Positions 8,972-18,647 are shown, counted from the first letter of the stretch. The stretch is DNA of 64,000 nucleotides from Streptomyces sp. NBC_00285 (GCF_036174265.1 NZ_CP108055.1:9920001-9984000); one strand, 5' to 3'. Notes: generated from the sequence alone by a model not told the origin. Translations and numbers: made by a program.

Positions 8972-9961
8972 TCAGGTAAGGACGATCGGATTGGTGAGTG
9001 CGGCGACGTGCCCGTTGGGATGGCGGACCTCGATGCGGACGAACGCTGAGTCCTGCGCCGTCGTGTCCCACTGCACCGCACCTGCCCCGTCGCCGGGGAG
9101 AGACGCCCAGTGAACCTGCCCTTGATCGGTGTGGAAACTGACGGTCCCCACCGGCACACCTCGTACTGCCGCCTGCACTTCGACCTGCCCACCATGAGTT
9201 GTGAGCTGTTCTCCCACCCCGGCAGCGCGACCATCGGCATTGGCGGTGAACGACACGTCCACGTCCGCCGACTCGGCGATCCAGCTGCGGCCGGCACGGA
9301 TTCCGGCCAGGACCGCCTCGGTGCTCAGCTCATTGGCGAACACCACGGTGTGAGGGATGCCGATCTGCCCCTCCAAGTGGGTGTCGCTGTTGCCCATCGC
9401 CGGCCGCCACGAGCCCGTGTGGATGTCCGCTGCGAGGCTGCGCCCCCACTGCGCCAGGGCGGTCTCGTTGTCAGCGTTCCAGGGGCGGTCCGAAGCCCAC
9501 AGTCCGTTCCAGACCTCCGCCACGTCGAAGCCCCGGAAGGAGAACATGAAGCCGCCCGACGGATAGGGCGCATGCGGGTGTGCGGCCACACACAGGCCCC
9601 CCACGCGATGGACCTGATCCAGGCACTGTTCGATCAGCCCGTCCCCGACCTGGTGGTTCCAGTCGACGACCTCGCCGGGGTTGATGCCAAGCGCGAGCCA
9701 GTGCCCGGTCTTCGTGGTCACTTCCTCACCGAGAACGATCAAGAAGTCATCGGTAGCCAGATGCCCCCATGCACCGGGTTCTGCAGCTGAGTTGTGCTCC
9801 GTTGTCGCCATGAAGTCGAGCCCGGCAGCGCGCGCCCGAACGGCCAACTCTTCAGGAGTGAGTTCCCCGTCCGAGTCGACGGAGTGGACATGGCAATCCC
9901 CGCGGTACCAGGCCGCCCCGCGTCCGACCGCCCGCACCGGCGGGAAACTCACACTCGACAA
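8972..9961 (-). CDS. PHP-domain CehA/McbA-type metallohydrolase
   Basis: A 329-residue protein with the metal-binding PHP motifs in order: GDCHVHSVDSDG, TTEHN, GEEVTTKTGHW, AAHPHAP and GNSDTHLEGQ. Related CehA/McbA enzymes hydrolyse carbamate or phosphoester bonds; the substrate here is unknown. The C-terminal 90 residues form a beta-rich accessory domain ending ALTNPIVLT. The TTG at 9961 is chosen because it lies 6 bp after GGGAGGGGAG; an extension to a TTG at 10000 adds unsupported sequence. The usual N-terminal domain of about 120 residues in Streptomyces homologues is missing, so this is a short form. Confidence 0.75.
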   Translation of the reverse strand: MSSVSFPPVRAVGRGAAWYRGDCHVHSVDSDGELTPEELAVRARAAGLDFMATTEHNSAAEPGAWGHLATDDFLIVLGEEVTTKTGHWLALGINPGEVVDWNHQVGDGLIEQCLDQVHRVGGLCVAAHPHAPYPSGGFMFSFRGFDVAEVWNGLWASDRPWNADNETALAQWGRSLAADIHTGSWRPAMGNSDTHLEGQIGIPHTVVFANELSTEAVLAGIRAGRSWIAESADVDVSFTANADGRAAGVGEQLTTHGGQVEVQAAVRGVPVGTVSFHTDQGQVHWASLPGDGAGAVQWDTTAQDSAFVRIEVRHPNGHVAALTNPIVLT

Positions 9962-10074
9962 GGTTCTCCCCTCCCAAAGCACTGCCGAGCCAACGCGCAA
10001 GCAGAGCTACCGGTTCCGTCGCGTGATTGATTCCCAATGATGCTTGTCAACCAGTGAGCCGTAGGGTGCGGCTC

Positions 10075-10510
10075 ATGGATTCGGTGATCACTGCCGTCCG
10101 CGAACAGGACGCGGCTGCCCGGTTTCTCGCCTGGCCGGGCGACTTCGACCTGGACCGCAGCGACCATGTCGAAGAGGTCCACCTCGCCTCGGGGGCTGCG
10201 CTCGAGGGTTTCGCCGGCGACGGCGCTGGGGGCACATATTTCTTCTGCGGTGATGGTGGCGAGGCGCGACTGCCAAGCGTTCACGGACGAGGAGAGTCAA
10301 GAGCTCTCGGCCGAGTACCTGGCGGACATGCCGGATCTCGTGGCCCGGAGAGACCGTGCCGCGGCGGCCCTGGGCCTCGACCTGTCGGCCCAGGCAGACG
10401 TCTTGGTCCGCTTGCGGGAGGTAGCTGTTCGGATGGGAGAAGACTTCGTCCTCATCTTCACGCCCGAGGGCCACTCCTACGAGCCTCTCATCGGTTCCCG
10501 GGGACTCGTC
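10075..10510 (+). pseudogene. Disrupted gene of unknown function
   Basis: The first 60 codons (MDSVITAVREQDAAARFLAW ... GGTYFFCGDGGE) are coding-like in one frame. From about 10265 the coding signal moves to the next frame (FTDEESQELSAEYLADMPDL ... LIFTPEGHSYEPLIG). A frameshift, probably with loss of the middle of the protein, explains this. The N-terminus resembles small Streptomyces SMI1/KNR4-like proteins, but I do not recognise it firmly. The 3' end runs into a response-regulator relic on the other strand. Confidence 0.5.
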
Positions 10511-10521
10511 GGCGGGCCCTC

Positions 10522-10640
10522 GCGCGCAGTATTTCGGCGGGGTCGGTGTCCTTGAGCAGGAACCCGTCGGCTCCTGCGGCGAGGGCGTTGTAGACGTACT
10601 CGTCGAGGTCGAAGGTGGTCAGGGTGATCACCTTGGTCGG
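10522..10640 (-). pseudogene. NarL/FixJ response-regulator relic
   Basis: The minus strand reads TKVITLTTFDLDEYVYNALA then AGADGFLLKDTDPAEILR. This is the alpha4-beta5 receiver segment (conserved T and K) of LuxR-type response regulators, and is very like the intact regulator at 48449-49117. No phosphorylation site, HTH, start or stop remains. It is wedged directly against the end of the downstream dehydrogenase gene. Confidence 0.75.
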
Positions 10641-10643
10641 GTT

Positions 10644-11669
10644 TCAGTCGTCCAGCACGACGACGTGCTTGCCCGGCGTGGTGCCGGACTCGACGTCGGC
10701 CTGGGCGTCACGGACCTGCTCCAGGCCGTGGTAGACCTTCGCGACCGGGACGTTGAGGCGTCCTTCGGCGATGGCCTGGAGCTGGTGGGCGAGGACGTCG
10801 GCCGGGAGGTCGGCGGCCTGACCGCCGTAGGAGGTCAGCCGCACCCCGCCCGGGATCAGGAACGGGCTGAAGTCGGGGATCGTCCACTGGCCGGCCAGAG
10901 CTCCGGTGAAGCAGACCGTGCCGTGCCGGCGGACGGTGCGGAGGGTGTCGGCGAGGGCCGAGCAGCCCACCAGCTCCAGTGCGGCGTCGACGCCGTCCGG
11001 CATCAATTTGCGCACCTGGTCGGCGATGGTGCCGTTGTCGACGAGGGGATGGTCGACGCCCGCGGCCCGCAGTTCCCCTGCCCTGTCCGAGCTGCGGGTG
11101 GTGGACAGCACGGTGGCTCCGAGGTCCTTGGCGATCGTGGCCGCGCTCAGCCCGACCGTGGAGGTGCCGCCGCGGATCAGCAGCGTCTGCCCGGCCTTGA
11201 GGTCCAGACCGGTGACCAGCGATCCGTAGGCGGTCTGGAACATCTCCGGAAGCGCACCGACGACCTCCCACGGCAGGCCTGTCTCGAACGGGATGACCTG
11301 CGCCGCGGGGACGGCCACGTACTGGGCGTACGCGCCGTCGTATGTGCGGCCCATGCCGCCCATCATCGTGGCCACCTGCTGTCCCGGCCGCAGGCCGCTG
11401 TCCTCGTCGGCGTCATCGACCACGCCGACGCCCTCGATGCCGGGCACCCGCGGGTAGGTGACCTCCGCGTCCGACTCGCCCTTGCGGGTGGTGACCTCGG
11501 ATTCGTTGACGCCGAACGCCAAGACCTTGATCCGCACCCAGCCGGGCTTGCGGACGGGCACCGGGACATCCTTGATCTCCAGTGCGTCGAGGCCGCCGGG
11601 CCGGGTGACGACGACGGCCCGCATCGTCACCGGTGCGGCGCCGCCGGCCGCTGCTGTCGGTTGGCTCAT
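10644..11669 (-). CDS. Zinc-binding-type alcohol dehydrogenase / quinone reductase
   Basis: A 341-residue medium-chain dehydrogenase. It has the GroES-like N-terminal domain (VLAFGVNESEVTTRKGESD, PRVPGIEGVGVV) and a Rossmann domain with GGTSTVGLSAATIAKDLGAT that selects NADPH or NADH. The C-terminal HVVVLDD end is typical of quinone-oxidoreductase-like members. Catalytic-zinc cysteines are absent, so a zinc-independent quinone or enone reductase is more likely than a true alcohol dehydrogenase. The start at 11669 is preceded by GAGG. It lies 56 bp after the carboxylesterase gene on the same strand, so they are probably co-transcribed. Confidence 0.85.
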   Translation of the reverse strand: MSQPTAAAGGAAPVTMRAVVVTRPGGLDALEIKDVPVPVRKPGWVRIKVLAFGVNESEVTTRKGESDAEVTYPRVPGIEGVGVVDDADEDSGLRPGQQVATMMGGMGRTYDGAYAQYVAVPAAQVIPFETGLPWEVVGALPEMFQTAYGSLVTGLDLKAGQTLLIRGGTSTVGLSAATIAKDLGATVLSTTRSSDRAGELRAAGVDHPLVDNGTIADQVRKLMPDGVDAALELVGCSALADTLRTVRRHGTVCFTGALAGQWTIPDFSPFLIPGGVRLTSYGGQAADLPADVLAHQLQAIAEGRLNVPVAKVYHGLEQVRDAQADVESGTTPGKHVVVLDD

Positions 11670-11725
11670 GCCGAGTACCTCACTCCGTGTTGTTCCCTGC
11701 GTTGTTCCGGATCGCCCGCCGTCCG

Positions 11726-13162
11726 TCAGGGGCGGTCGATGCCCTCCCACAGGTCGAGGGCCGCCTGGTAGTGGGCATTGGCCTCGAAGGGCGGGTTGCC
11801 GACGCTGCCCGAAGTGGGCCGGTCCGTGACGGCGGGCCACAGGCGGGACTCCTCGCCGGTGGCGAAGTCGAGGACGACGTCGCGGATACGCGTGTCACGC
11901 TCGGCCTGTTCGGCGCTGCGGCCAGGCTTGTCCTGGCCGACGAGGGCGTACATCTCGGTGCCGTGCATGGCGGGCGCGCCTTCGGCGGGCCCGATCAGAA
12001 GGAGACGGGCGTTGCCGCCCGCGGCGGCGTGCGCCAGGGCGCCGCGGGCCGCGGGGAGCCCGAAGATGTAGTCCGTCAGGAGTGCGGCGCGGACCTCGGC
12101 GGGGGTGTGGCCGTCCTGGTCGTAGCCGTCGACGACCTTCTTGGCGCTGGAGCGGGGAATGCGCCATCCCGCGATCTCGTCGACGATGCGGTCGACGGTG
12201 CCCGGGTCGAACCGGTCGAGGTCGTTCGCCACCCACCAGCCCATGTCGTCGCTGGCCATACTCAGCAGCACGTCGACATCACGGTGTGCGCCCGAGGCGA
12301 GTACGTCCATGGGGTGGGCGTGCAGCACCGCGCTGGGCTGTCCTGTGTCCAGGACGACGCCGAGGCTCTTGCTGTCCATCCCGCCGCGGACTCCGAGGTC
12401 CGTCGGGGTGACCTTGTGCAGGGCGTCCCTCAGGGAGGCCGTGTCGAGGTCGAGCAGCTTCTCCGGGTTGTCCGCGACGCCGAGTTCGGTGACGAACCGG
12501 TGCGCGAGTTCCTCGGCCCACCAGGCCGGCTGGAGACGCGAGGGCCCGGCGGAGAACCCGGCCAGCCGCCGGTACAGGCCGTCGGCGGAGGCGGCGCCGA
12601 GCAGCCCGAAGGTGGAATAGGCGCCGGCGCTGTGGCCGTAGACGGTGACGTTGTCGGGGTCGCCGCCGAAGTGGGCGATGTTCCGCTTGATCCACGTCAG
12701 CGCGGCGATGACGTCCTGCAGGCAGAGGTTGCTGGCCTCGGCGAGTCGCCCTCCGTACTGCGAGAGCGAGACGGCGCCCAGGGCGCCGAGCCGGTAGTTG
12801 ATGGACACGCTCACCACGCGCCCCGACGCGGCGAGACCGGAGGCGTTCGAGGTGATCTGGGTGTTCGCGCCGTACTCGAATCCGCCGCCGTGGATGTACA
12901 CGGTCACCGGGAGCACCTTGTCGGCCGGCTGCTCGGGGGCCCACACGTTCAGGTTCAGGCAGTCCTCGCCCATCCCCCTGTCCGCTTCGAGCCAGTCACC
13001 GCTGTCGGGCTGGACGGAGACGACGCCCTTGCGGTCGTAGGGGAGGTGCGGATCGAAGTCCGCGAGTACGGGGCGGCGGTACCGCTCGGCGGTGGCGTAC
13101 GGAATCCCCCACCAGGAACGCACTCCTGGTGCAGTCGGAGCCTTGGGGACGGTGGCGGTCAT
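11726..13162 (-). CDS. Type B carboxylesterase
   Basis: A 478-residue alpha/beta hydrolase of the carboxylesterase/para-nitrobenzyl esterase family. Visible signatures are EDCLNLNVWAPE, the oxyanion hole VYIHGGGFEYG, and the nucleophile elbow GHSAGAYS. The histidine of the triad should lie in the C-terminal third (around HGTEMYAL). There is no signal peptide, so it is cytoplasmic. The start at 13162 follows GGAAGGA by about 10 bp; the longer frame to 13246 lacks support. It precedes the reductase-like gene in the same direction, suggesting ester cleavage followed by reduction of an unknown substrate. Confidence 0.85.
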   Translation of the reverse strand: MTATVPKAPTAPGVRSWWGIPYATAERYRRPVLADFDPHLPYDRKGVVSVQPDSGDWLEADRGMGEDCLNLNVWAPEQPADKVLPVTVYIHGGGFEYGANTQITSNASGLAASGRVVSVSINYRLGALGAVSLSQYGGRLAEASNLCLQDVIAALTWIKRNIAHFGGDPDNVTVYGHSAGAYSTFGLLGAASADGLYRRLAGFSAGPSRLQPAWWAEELAHRFVTELGVADNPEKLLDLDTASLRDALHKVTPTDLGVRGGMDSKSLGVVLDTGQPSAVLHAHPMDVLASGAHRDVDVLLSMASDDMGWWVANDLDRFDPGTVDRIVDEIAGWRIPRSSAKKVVDGYDQDGHTPAEVRAALLTDYIFGLPAARGALAHAAAGGNARLLLIGPAEGAPAMHGTEMYALVGQDKPGRSAEQAERDTRIRDVVLDFATGEESRLWPAVTDRPTSGSVGNPPFEANAHYQAALDLWEGIDRP

Positions 13163-13431
13163 GACGTCGGATTCCTTCCGGCGCGGTTCGGGTGCTTCGC
13201 GCGCTGTGTCGGCGGCTGGTTGCGCGCGGTGACGCCCTCCGAGCATCCCCTGGAATCCGATCCGTCGCCCGGCAGACAGCGGCCATCCGGTGGTCGCCAG
13301 GTGACACTTCGCTGCTCCCTCTCCTTCTCGTACCGCAGGCAGGCTGGGCGGCCCGAGGTCCTGCCGTCAGGGCCGGGTGGACCTTGTCCAGAGGGAGCCG
13401 ACCGAGCAGGCACAGCACAGCGCCACCAGCG

Positions 13432-13531
13432 AGCTGTCACCCTCACCGAGGCCGACCTCGCCGCGATCCACGAGATCCCCCCGACCGGCGGATTCGGCGC
13501 CCGTTGCACCGAAGAGCATGTCCCCAACTAG
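13432..13531 (+). pseudogene. Aldo/keto reductase C-terminal relic
   Basis: Thirty-three codons, VTLTEADLAAIHEIPPTGGF then GARCTEEHVPN and a TAG stop, closely match the C-terminus of the intact reductase at 17448-18425 ([20 protein letters not shown]). The rest of the gene is absent. It is a leftover of a paralogous or deleted copy. The other sequence between 13163 and 13635 has no recognisable gene. Confidence 0.75.
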
Positions 13532-13635
13532 GTCTGAACCCAACCGAGTTGACCTCCGAAACGAGCGGGAGTCACGCAGCATGAACACCCGGGTCCCGGA
13601 CGGTCAGGGGGCCGCGGGGCGGCGCCGCGCTCAGC

Positions 13636-14580
13636 TCACGGGTCGGGCGTGGTGTCGCCGGCCGCGTAGGCGGCCGGGGTGAGGCCGGTGCGGTCGCGGA
13701 AGAAGCGGCCGAAGTTCGCGGGGTCGGTGAAGCCGAGGTGGTCGGCCACGGTCCGGGCGTCCCACCGGGCGCCTCCCAGCAGGCGCCGGGCTTCCAGGAG
13801 GCGCCGCTCGTCGATGAGTTCACGCACTCCCTTGCCGGTGGCGTCCCGGGCGGCGCGGCTCAGGGTGCGGACCGAGCAGCCGAGCAATTCGGCGTAGTCC
13901 GCGGCCTGGTGCAGCTCACGGAAGTGCAGTTCCAAGGCGTCCAGGAAGCGCCCGTACCGGTCGGCGCGGCCACGGTCGGCGCGCGCCGTGGCTGTGGTCG
14001 TACCGACGGGGACGATGCCCGGGGAGTTGGCCAAGCGCAGCAGCAGCGCTTCGAGGAGGCTGCGCCGCAGGGCGTGGTGGACGTCGAGGGGGCGGCGCCC
14101 CAGCGCGCGGTGTTCGTCCAGGAGCTGGAGTGCGGTCTGCTGCAGCCAGGCGGTGTCGTCGGGGTGCGGGCTGAGCACGGCAGGGGCCTCGTGCGCGGTG
14201 AGCGGGGCCAGGAGACGGGCGAGGTCGGGCCGCAGCACGTCCGGTTCGAACAGGATGAACGGGCCGCGGGCGGCGCCGGGCGGATGCCAGCACTGCGCGT
14301 GCCCGGGACGCACCCACAGCCACTGGCCGGGGGCGACGGTCCGCGTGACGTGGTCGACGTCGTGCCGCAGCTCACCCTCGGTGACCGCGATGAGGTAGTG
14401 GAAGGTGGCACGGCCCGGACGGGGCGGGTTCCACGGCCAGTCCTCGTGCTGGGTGAAGAAATCCTCGACGGTACTCACCTCAAGGCCGTAGGGAGTACCG
14501 ACCGGGGGCTGGAAACCGTACAGCGGAACCGCAGCTGGTCCGGCCCGTTCATCTGGCCCGGGGTGTCGCTTGTCGACCAT
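13636..14580 (-). CDS. AraC-family transcriptional regulator
   Basis: A 314-residue regulator with an N-terminal cupin-like sensing domain (HYLIAVTEGELRHDV, PGQWLWVRPGHAQCW) and a C-terminal double helix-turn-helix (LLGCSVRTLSRAARDATGKG, VADHLGFTDPANFGRFFRDR). The domain order is that of typical ligand-responsive AraC proteins. The start at 14580 is ATG; a GTG immediately before it is possible. No clear ribosome site is seen. Its target is unknown. The upstream neighbour on the other strand is the YjbR pair, 130 bp away. Confidence 0.85.
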   Translation of the reverse strand: MVDKRHPGPDERAGPAAVPLYGFQPPVGTPYGLEVSTVEDFFTQHEDWPWNPPRPGRATFHYLIAVTEGELRHDVDHVTRTVAPGQWLWVRPGHAQCWHPPGAARGPFILFEPDVLRPDLARLLAPLTAHEAPAVLSPHPDDTAWLQQTALQLLDEHRALGRRPLDVHHALRRSLLEALLLRLANSPGIVPVGTTTATARADRGRADRYGRFLDALELHFRELHQAADYAELLGCSVRTLSRAARDATGKGVRELIDERRLLEARRLLGGARWDARTVADHLGFTDPANFGRFFRDRTGLTPAAYAAGDTTPDP

Positions 14581-14710
14581 CACGTGTCCGCAGCCTACCG
14601 TCCTGCCGGCCGGCTTCGGCGGGAGGATGGGGGGGTGTTGCCGTGCCCGCGCGGCGCCCTCCGCCTATTTCGATGACGCAGCCCGTGACCACCCCAGGAG
14701 GCTCACCCCG

Positions 14711-15106
14711 ATGAACGGATCGGCCCTGCACAAGACCGCCGCCGACTGCGCGGAGGAACTCCCCGGAGCGCAGTTGGGGCATCCCTTCGGCGACGACTGG
14801 GAGGTCTTCAAGGTACGCGGCAAGGTGTTCATGCTGATGACCGAGGTTCCGGGGCGGCCCGTCGTGATCCTCAAGGCGGATCCCGGTGAGGCCCACGCCC
14901 TGCGGGAGCAGTACAGCCACATCACCCCCGGCTACCACATGAACAAGAAGCACTGGATCACCCTGGAGAGCGGGGAAGGCGTCGACAAGAAGCTGGTCGA
15001 GGAGCTCGTCACGGACTCCTATCTGCTGGTCGTCGCCCACCTGCCCAGGGCCGAGCGGCCCGTCGACCCCCACACCTACGGCACCGGCACGCGGGCGGCC
15101 CGGTGA
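14711..15106 (+). CDS. MmcQ/YjbR-family protein 1
   Basis: A 131-residue single-domain protein with the CyaY-like YjbR fold: LGHPFGDDWEVFKVRGKVFM, VILKADPGEAHALREQY, ITPGYHMNKKHWITL. Members bind DNA in structural studies, but their cellular role is not settled. The start follows AGGAGG. It overlaps the next, paralogous gene by four bases (GTGA), so the two are translationally coupled and may act as a pair. Confidence 0.85.
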   Translation: MNGSALHKTAADCAEELPGAQLGHPFGDDWEVFKVRGKVFMLMTEVPGRPVVILKADPGEAHALREQYSHITPGYHMNKKHWITLESGEGVDKKLVEELVTDSYLLVVAHLPRAERPVDPHTYGTGTRAAR

Positions 15107-15471
15107 GCGCGGCCGGCGACCGGCTCCAGGACACCGCCCGCCAGGCGGCCCTGGCCCTCCCCGACGTCAGCCACGGATACCCCTTCGCTCCCGGACTCGA
15201 CGTGTACAAGGTCGCGGAGAAGGTGTTCCTGATCGTCACCGACGACCCGGACGAGCAGATCATCACGGTCAAGTGCGAACCCGAGCGCGCCCACGCGCAC
15301 ATGCACGGCCACGCCTCGATCACACCGGGCCGCTACCTCGACAAACGGCACTGGATCTCCCTCGGGCCGGGACCCGGCATCACCGAGCGACTGGTCACCG
15401 ACGCGGTCGAGGACTCCTACGACCTGGCCGTCGAGCGGCTGCCGCAACGCGACCGCCCGCGTATCCGATGA
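15103..15471 (+). CDS. MmcQ/YjbR-family protein 2
   Basis: A 122-residue paralogue of the preceding gene, aligning over its whole length (SHGYPFAPGLDVYKVAEKVF, TPGRYLDKRHWISLGPG, ending LPQRDRPRIR). It starts at the GTG within the GTGA overlap. The tandem pair probably arose by duplication and diverged. Its C-terminal tail is shorter than that of copy 1. Confidence 0.85.
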   Translation: MSAAGDRLQDTARQAALALPDVSHGYPFAPGLDVYKVAEKVFLIVTDDPDEQIITVKCEPERAHAHMHGHASITPGRYLDKRHWISLGPGPGITERLVTDAVEDSYDLAVERLPQRDRPRIR

Positions 15472-15625
15472 GCACCGCAAGCGCGCCCACGAGCCGCTGA
15501 GCCGACGCCTGACGTCAGTCAGTGCCAGAGCCACGACCACCGGGGCCTGAGTACCAGCATCAATGTCAGTGCCTCGTGCAAGGCTCGCCATGCCCGCACA
15601 CCTCCGCCTGCGATCCGAGAGACCG

Positions 15626-16939
15626 ATGGAACCGACCGAAGCGACCCTGCCGCTCTTCGGCGAGGAGCCCGCCCGGCCCCTCGCCGACCGCCTGCGCCCC
15701 ACCCGGCTGGAAGACGTCGTCGGGCAGGACCACCTCCTTGCCCTGGACGCCCCGCTGGGCCGCATGGTCGCCCAGCAACGCCTCAGTTCCGCCGTCCTGT
15801 GGGGCCCGCCAGGCGTCGGGAAGACGACCATCGCCCGCCTCCTCGCGGACGCCGGCAACCTGGCCTTCGAACCGGTGTCGGCCACCTTCTCCGGCGTCGC
15901 CGAGTTGCGCAAGGTCTTCGCCGCCGCCCGCAGCCGACGCACCATCGGCCAGGGCACCCTGCTGTTCGTCGACGAGATCCACCGCTTCAACCGCGCCCAA
16001 CAGGACAGCTTCCTGCCCTACGTCGAGGACGGCACCGTCACCCTGATCGGCGCCACCACGGAGAACCCGAGCTTCGAACTCAACGGTGCCCTCCTGTCCC
16101 GCACCCAGGTCCTCGTCCTCAAACGCCTCGACGAAGCCGCACTGTCCACACTCCTCGACCGCGCCAAGGAGCTCACCGGCCACCATCTGCCCCTGGACGC
16201 CGACGCGCGCCGCGCCCTGATCGCCATGGCGGACGGCGACGGCCGCTACCTCCTCAACATGGCCGAACAGCTCCAGGCTCTCCCGGACACCGAAACCGCC
16301 CTGGACACCGCCGGGCTGGCCCGTCACATCCAGCAGCGCGCCCCGCTGTACGACAAGGCGCAAGAGGGCCATTACAACCTGATCTCCGCGCTGCACAAGT
16401 CGATGCGTGGCTCCGACCCGGACGCAGCCCTGTACTGGCTCGCCCGCATGCTCGACGGCGGCGAGGACCCGCTGTTCGTCGCCCGCCGCCTGGTCCGCTT
16501 CGGATGCGAGGACATCGGCATGGCCGACCCGCACGCCGTCCAGCAGGCCCTCACCGCCTGGGACGTGTACGAGCGGCTCGGCTCCCCCGAGGGCGAGTTG
16601 GCGATCGCCCAGGCCGTCGTCTACCTCGCCACCGCCCCCAAGTCCATCGCTGTCTACCGGGGCTTCAACGACGCACACCGGTCAGCTCGGAACACCGGCT
16701 CACTCATGCCGCCCGCCCACATCCTCAACGCCCCGACCCGGCTGATGAAGGACCTCGGCTACGGCAAGGACTACCAGTATGACCCGGACACGGCCGACGG
16801 TTTCTCCGGTGACGACTACTTCCCGGACGGCATGAACCGCGAGACGTACTACCAGCCCACCCGCAACGGCTACGAAGCCCAGATCAGCGAGCGCCTGCGC
16901 CAGTGGGCCGCTCTGCGTGCCCGCCGGCAACGCGGCTGA
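15626..16939 (+). CDS. RarA/MgsA-type AAA+ ATPase (second-copy type)
   Basis: A 437-residue replication-associated ATPase. Motifs: RPTRLEDVVGQDHLL, Walker A GPPGVGKTT, Walker B LLFVDEIHRFNRAQQD, sensor 1 GATTENPSFELN, and a C-terminal tetramerisation domain (GYGKDYQYDPDT, ETYYQPTRNGYE). Family members act at stalled forks with clamp loader and SSB. The sequence (DRLRPTRLEDVVGQDHLL, FSGVAELRKVF) is closer to the proteobacterial-type RarA than to the RarA I associate with Streptomyces cores, so it may be an extra, transferred copy. The start at 15626 fits the family N-terminus. A short degenerate copy of its Walker A region follows at 17095-17240. Confidence 0.85.
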   Translation: MEPTEATLPLFGEEPARPLADRLRPTRLEDVVGQDHLLALDAPLGRMVAQQRLSSAVLWGPPGVGKTTIARLLADAGNLAFEPVSATFSGVAELRKVFAAARSRRTIGQGTLLFVDEIHRFNRAQQDSFLPYVEDGTVTLIGATTENPSFELNGALLSRTQVLVLKRLDEAALSTLLDRAKELTGHHLPLDADARRALIAMADGDGRYLLNMAEQLQALPDTETALDTAGLARHIQQRAPLYDKAQEGHYNLISALHKSMRGSDPDAALYWLARMLDGGEDPLFVARRLVRFGCEDIGMADPHAVQQALTAWDVYERLGSPEGELAIAQAVVYLATAPKSIAVYRGFNDAHRSARNTGSLMPPAHILNAPTRLMKDLGYGKDYQYDPDTADGFSGDDYFPDGMNRETYYQPTRNGYEAQISERLRQWAALRARRQRG

Positions 16940-17094
16940 GCGGCCGATGCCCGCGAAGAGCTGTCACGGCCGGAGAAGCGAAGACAGGTCGTCCGATCGT
17001 CCGTGAGTTGCACTCGTCTGCGGATGAGGTTCACCTGCCCCCAGCCGTTCCTGAAGGAGGGACCAGTGCTGCCGGCCAGCAGCCGACGGCTCGC

Positions 17095-17240
17095 GCCCGG
17101 CAGAGCCGCCGCGGCTCGGCGCCGCCGTCCTGTGGGCCGCCCGGCGTCGGGAAGGCCGCCGTCGCCCGATTCCTCGCAGCCGGCAGCGACTGACGTTCAG
17201 GGCCGATTCGGCCACCTTCTCCGGCGTAACCGAACCGCCC
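17095..17240 (+). pseudogene. Degenerate duplicate of the RarA Walker A region
   Basis: Bases around CCGTCCTGTGGGCCGCCCGG then CGTCGGGAAGGCCGCCGTCG and GGCCACCTTCTCCGGCG repeat the RarA gene at about 15795-15900 with substitutions and a deletion. In one frame it reads PSCGPPGVGKAAVARFLAAG followed by a stop. It is a truncated copy, joined on its right to a TetR fragment. Confidence 0.75.
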
Positions 17241-17246
17241 CAATCC

Positions 17247-17348
17247 ACGGGTGATCCGCGCGCCGGCGATTCGGTACCGGGCGAACTCGGTCCGTGCCGC
17301 GGTGAGGATGCGGTCACGGGTCGAGTCTGTGCCGGTCGAAGCTGCCAT
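17247..17348 (-). pseudogene. TetR regulator N-terminal relic
   Basis: The minus strand from ATG 17348 reads MAASTGTDSTRDRILTAART then EFARYRIAGARI, the first helix of a TetR DNA-binding domain. Coding similarity ends where the RarA duplicate begins, so the recognition helix and ligand domain are lost. It is divergent from the aldo/keto reductase, whose promoter still carries two palindromes that a TetR protein would bind. Confidence 0.75.
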
Positions 17349-17364
17349 GCCTGAAGACCACCCA

Positions 17365-17384
17365 ACCAAACAGTTCCGTTTGGT
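17365..17384. promoter_or_regulatory. TetR-type operator 1
   Basis: Inverted repeat ACCAAAC-AGTTCC-GTTTGGT between the TetR relic and the aldo/keto reductase. It shares its half-site with the second palindrome at 17412. Confidence 0.6.
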
Positions 17385-17411
17385 AAAGAGCGCCCGCGGG
17401 GCGTAAGGTAA

Positions 17412-17430
17412 AAACCAAACAGTTTGGTTT
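17412..17430. promoter_or_regulatory. TetR-type operator 2
   Basis: A perfect 19-bp palindrome, AAACCAAACAGTTTGGTTT, ends 17 bp before the aldo/keto reductase start, where a repressor would block transcription. With the local TetR gene reduced to a fragment, this site is probably orphaned unless a paralogue elsewhere binds it. Confidence 0.7.
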
Positions 17431-17432
17431 GA

Positions 17433-18425
<993 letters not shown>

Positions 18426-18647
18426 ATCCGCCCCGAAACCCCATCCGCCGCCCTTCCTGACGGAAACCGCCGGGACCGGTGCAGGACGATCCGGGCTGCA
18501 TCGTGGCTTGTCGTCGGCGTTGTCCGACCAGTCGCAGTCCGGGTTATTGAGCGGCGGGGGAGTCCATGGTGCCTGTGCCGGGGTCCCCGAAGTGCCGGCG
18601 CCGGGGCTGCGGCTGCCTGCGCCGCCCCGGCGCGGACCGGCCGCGGA

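Noticed and set aside
11633..13531. A 632-codon plus-strand frame across the carboxylesterase
   Set aside because: Shadow of the minus-strand esterase gene; only its last 33 codons are meaningful, as an aldo/keto reductase relic.
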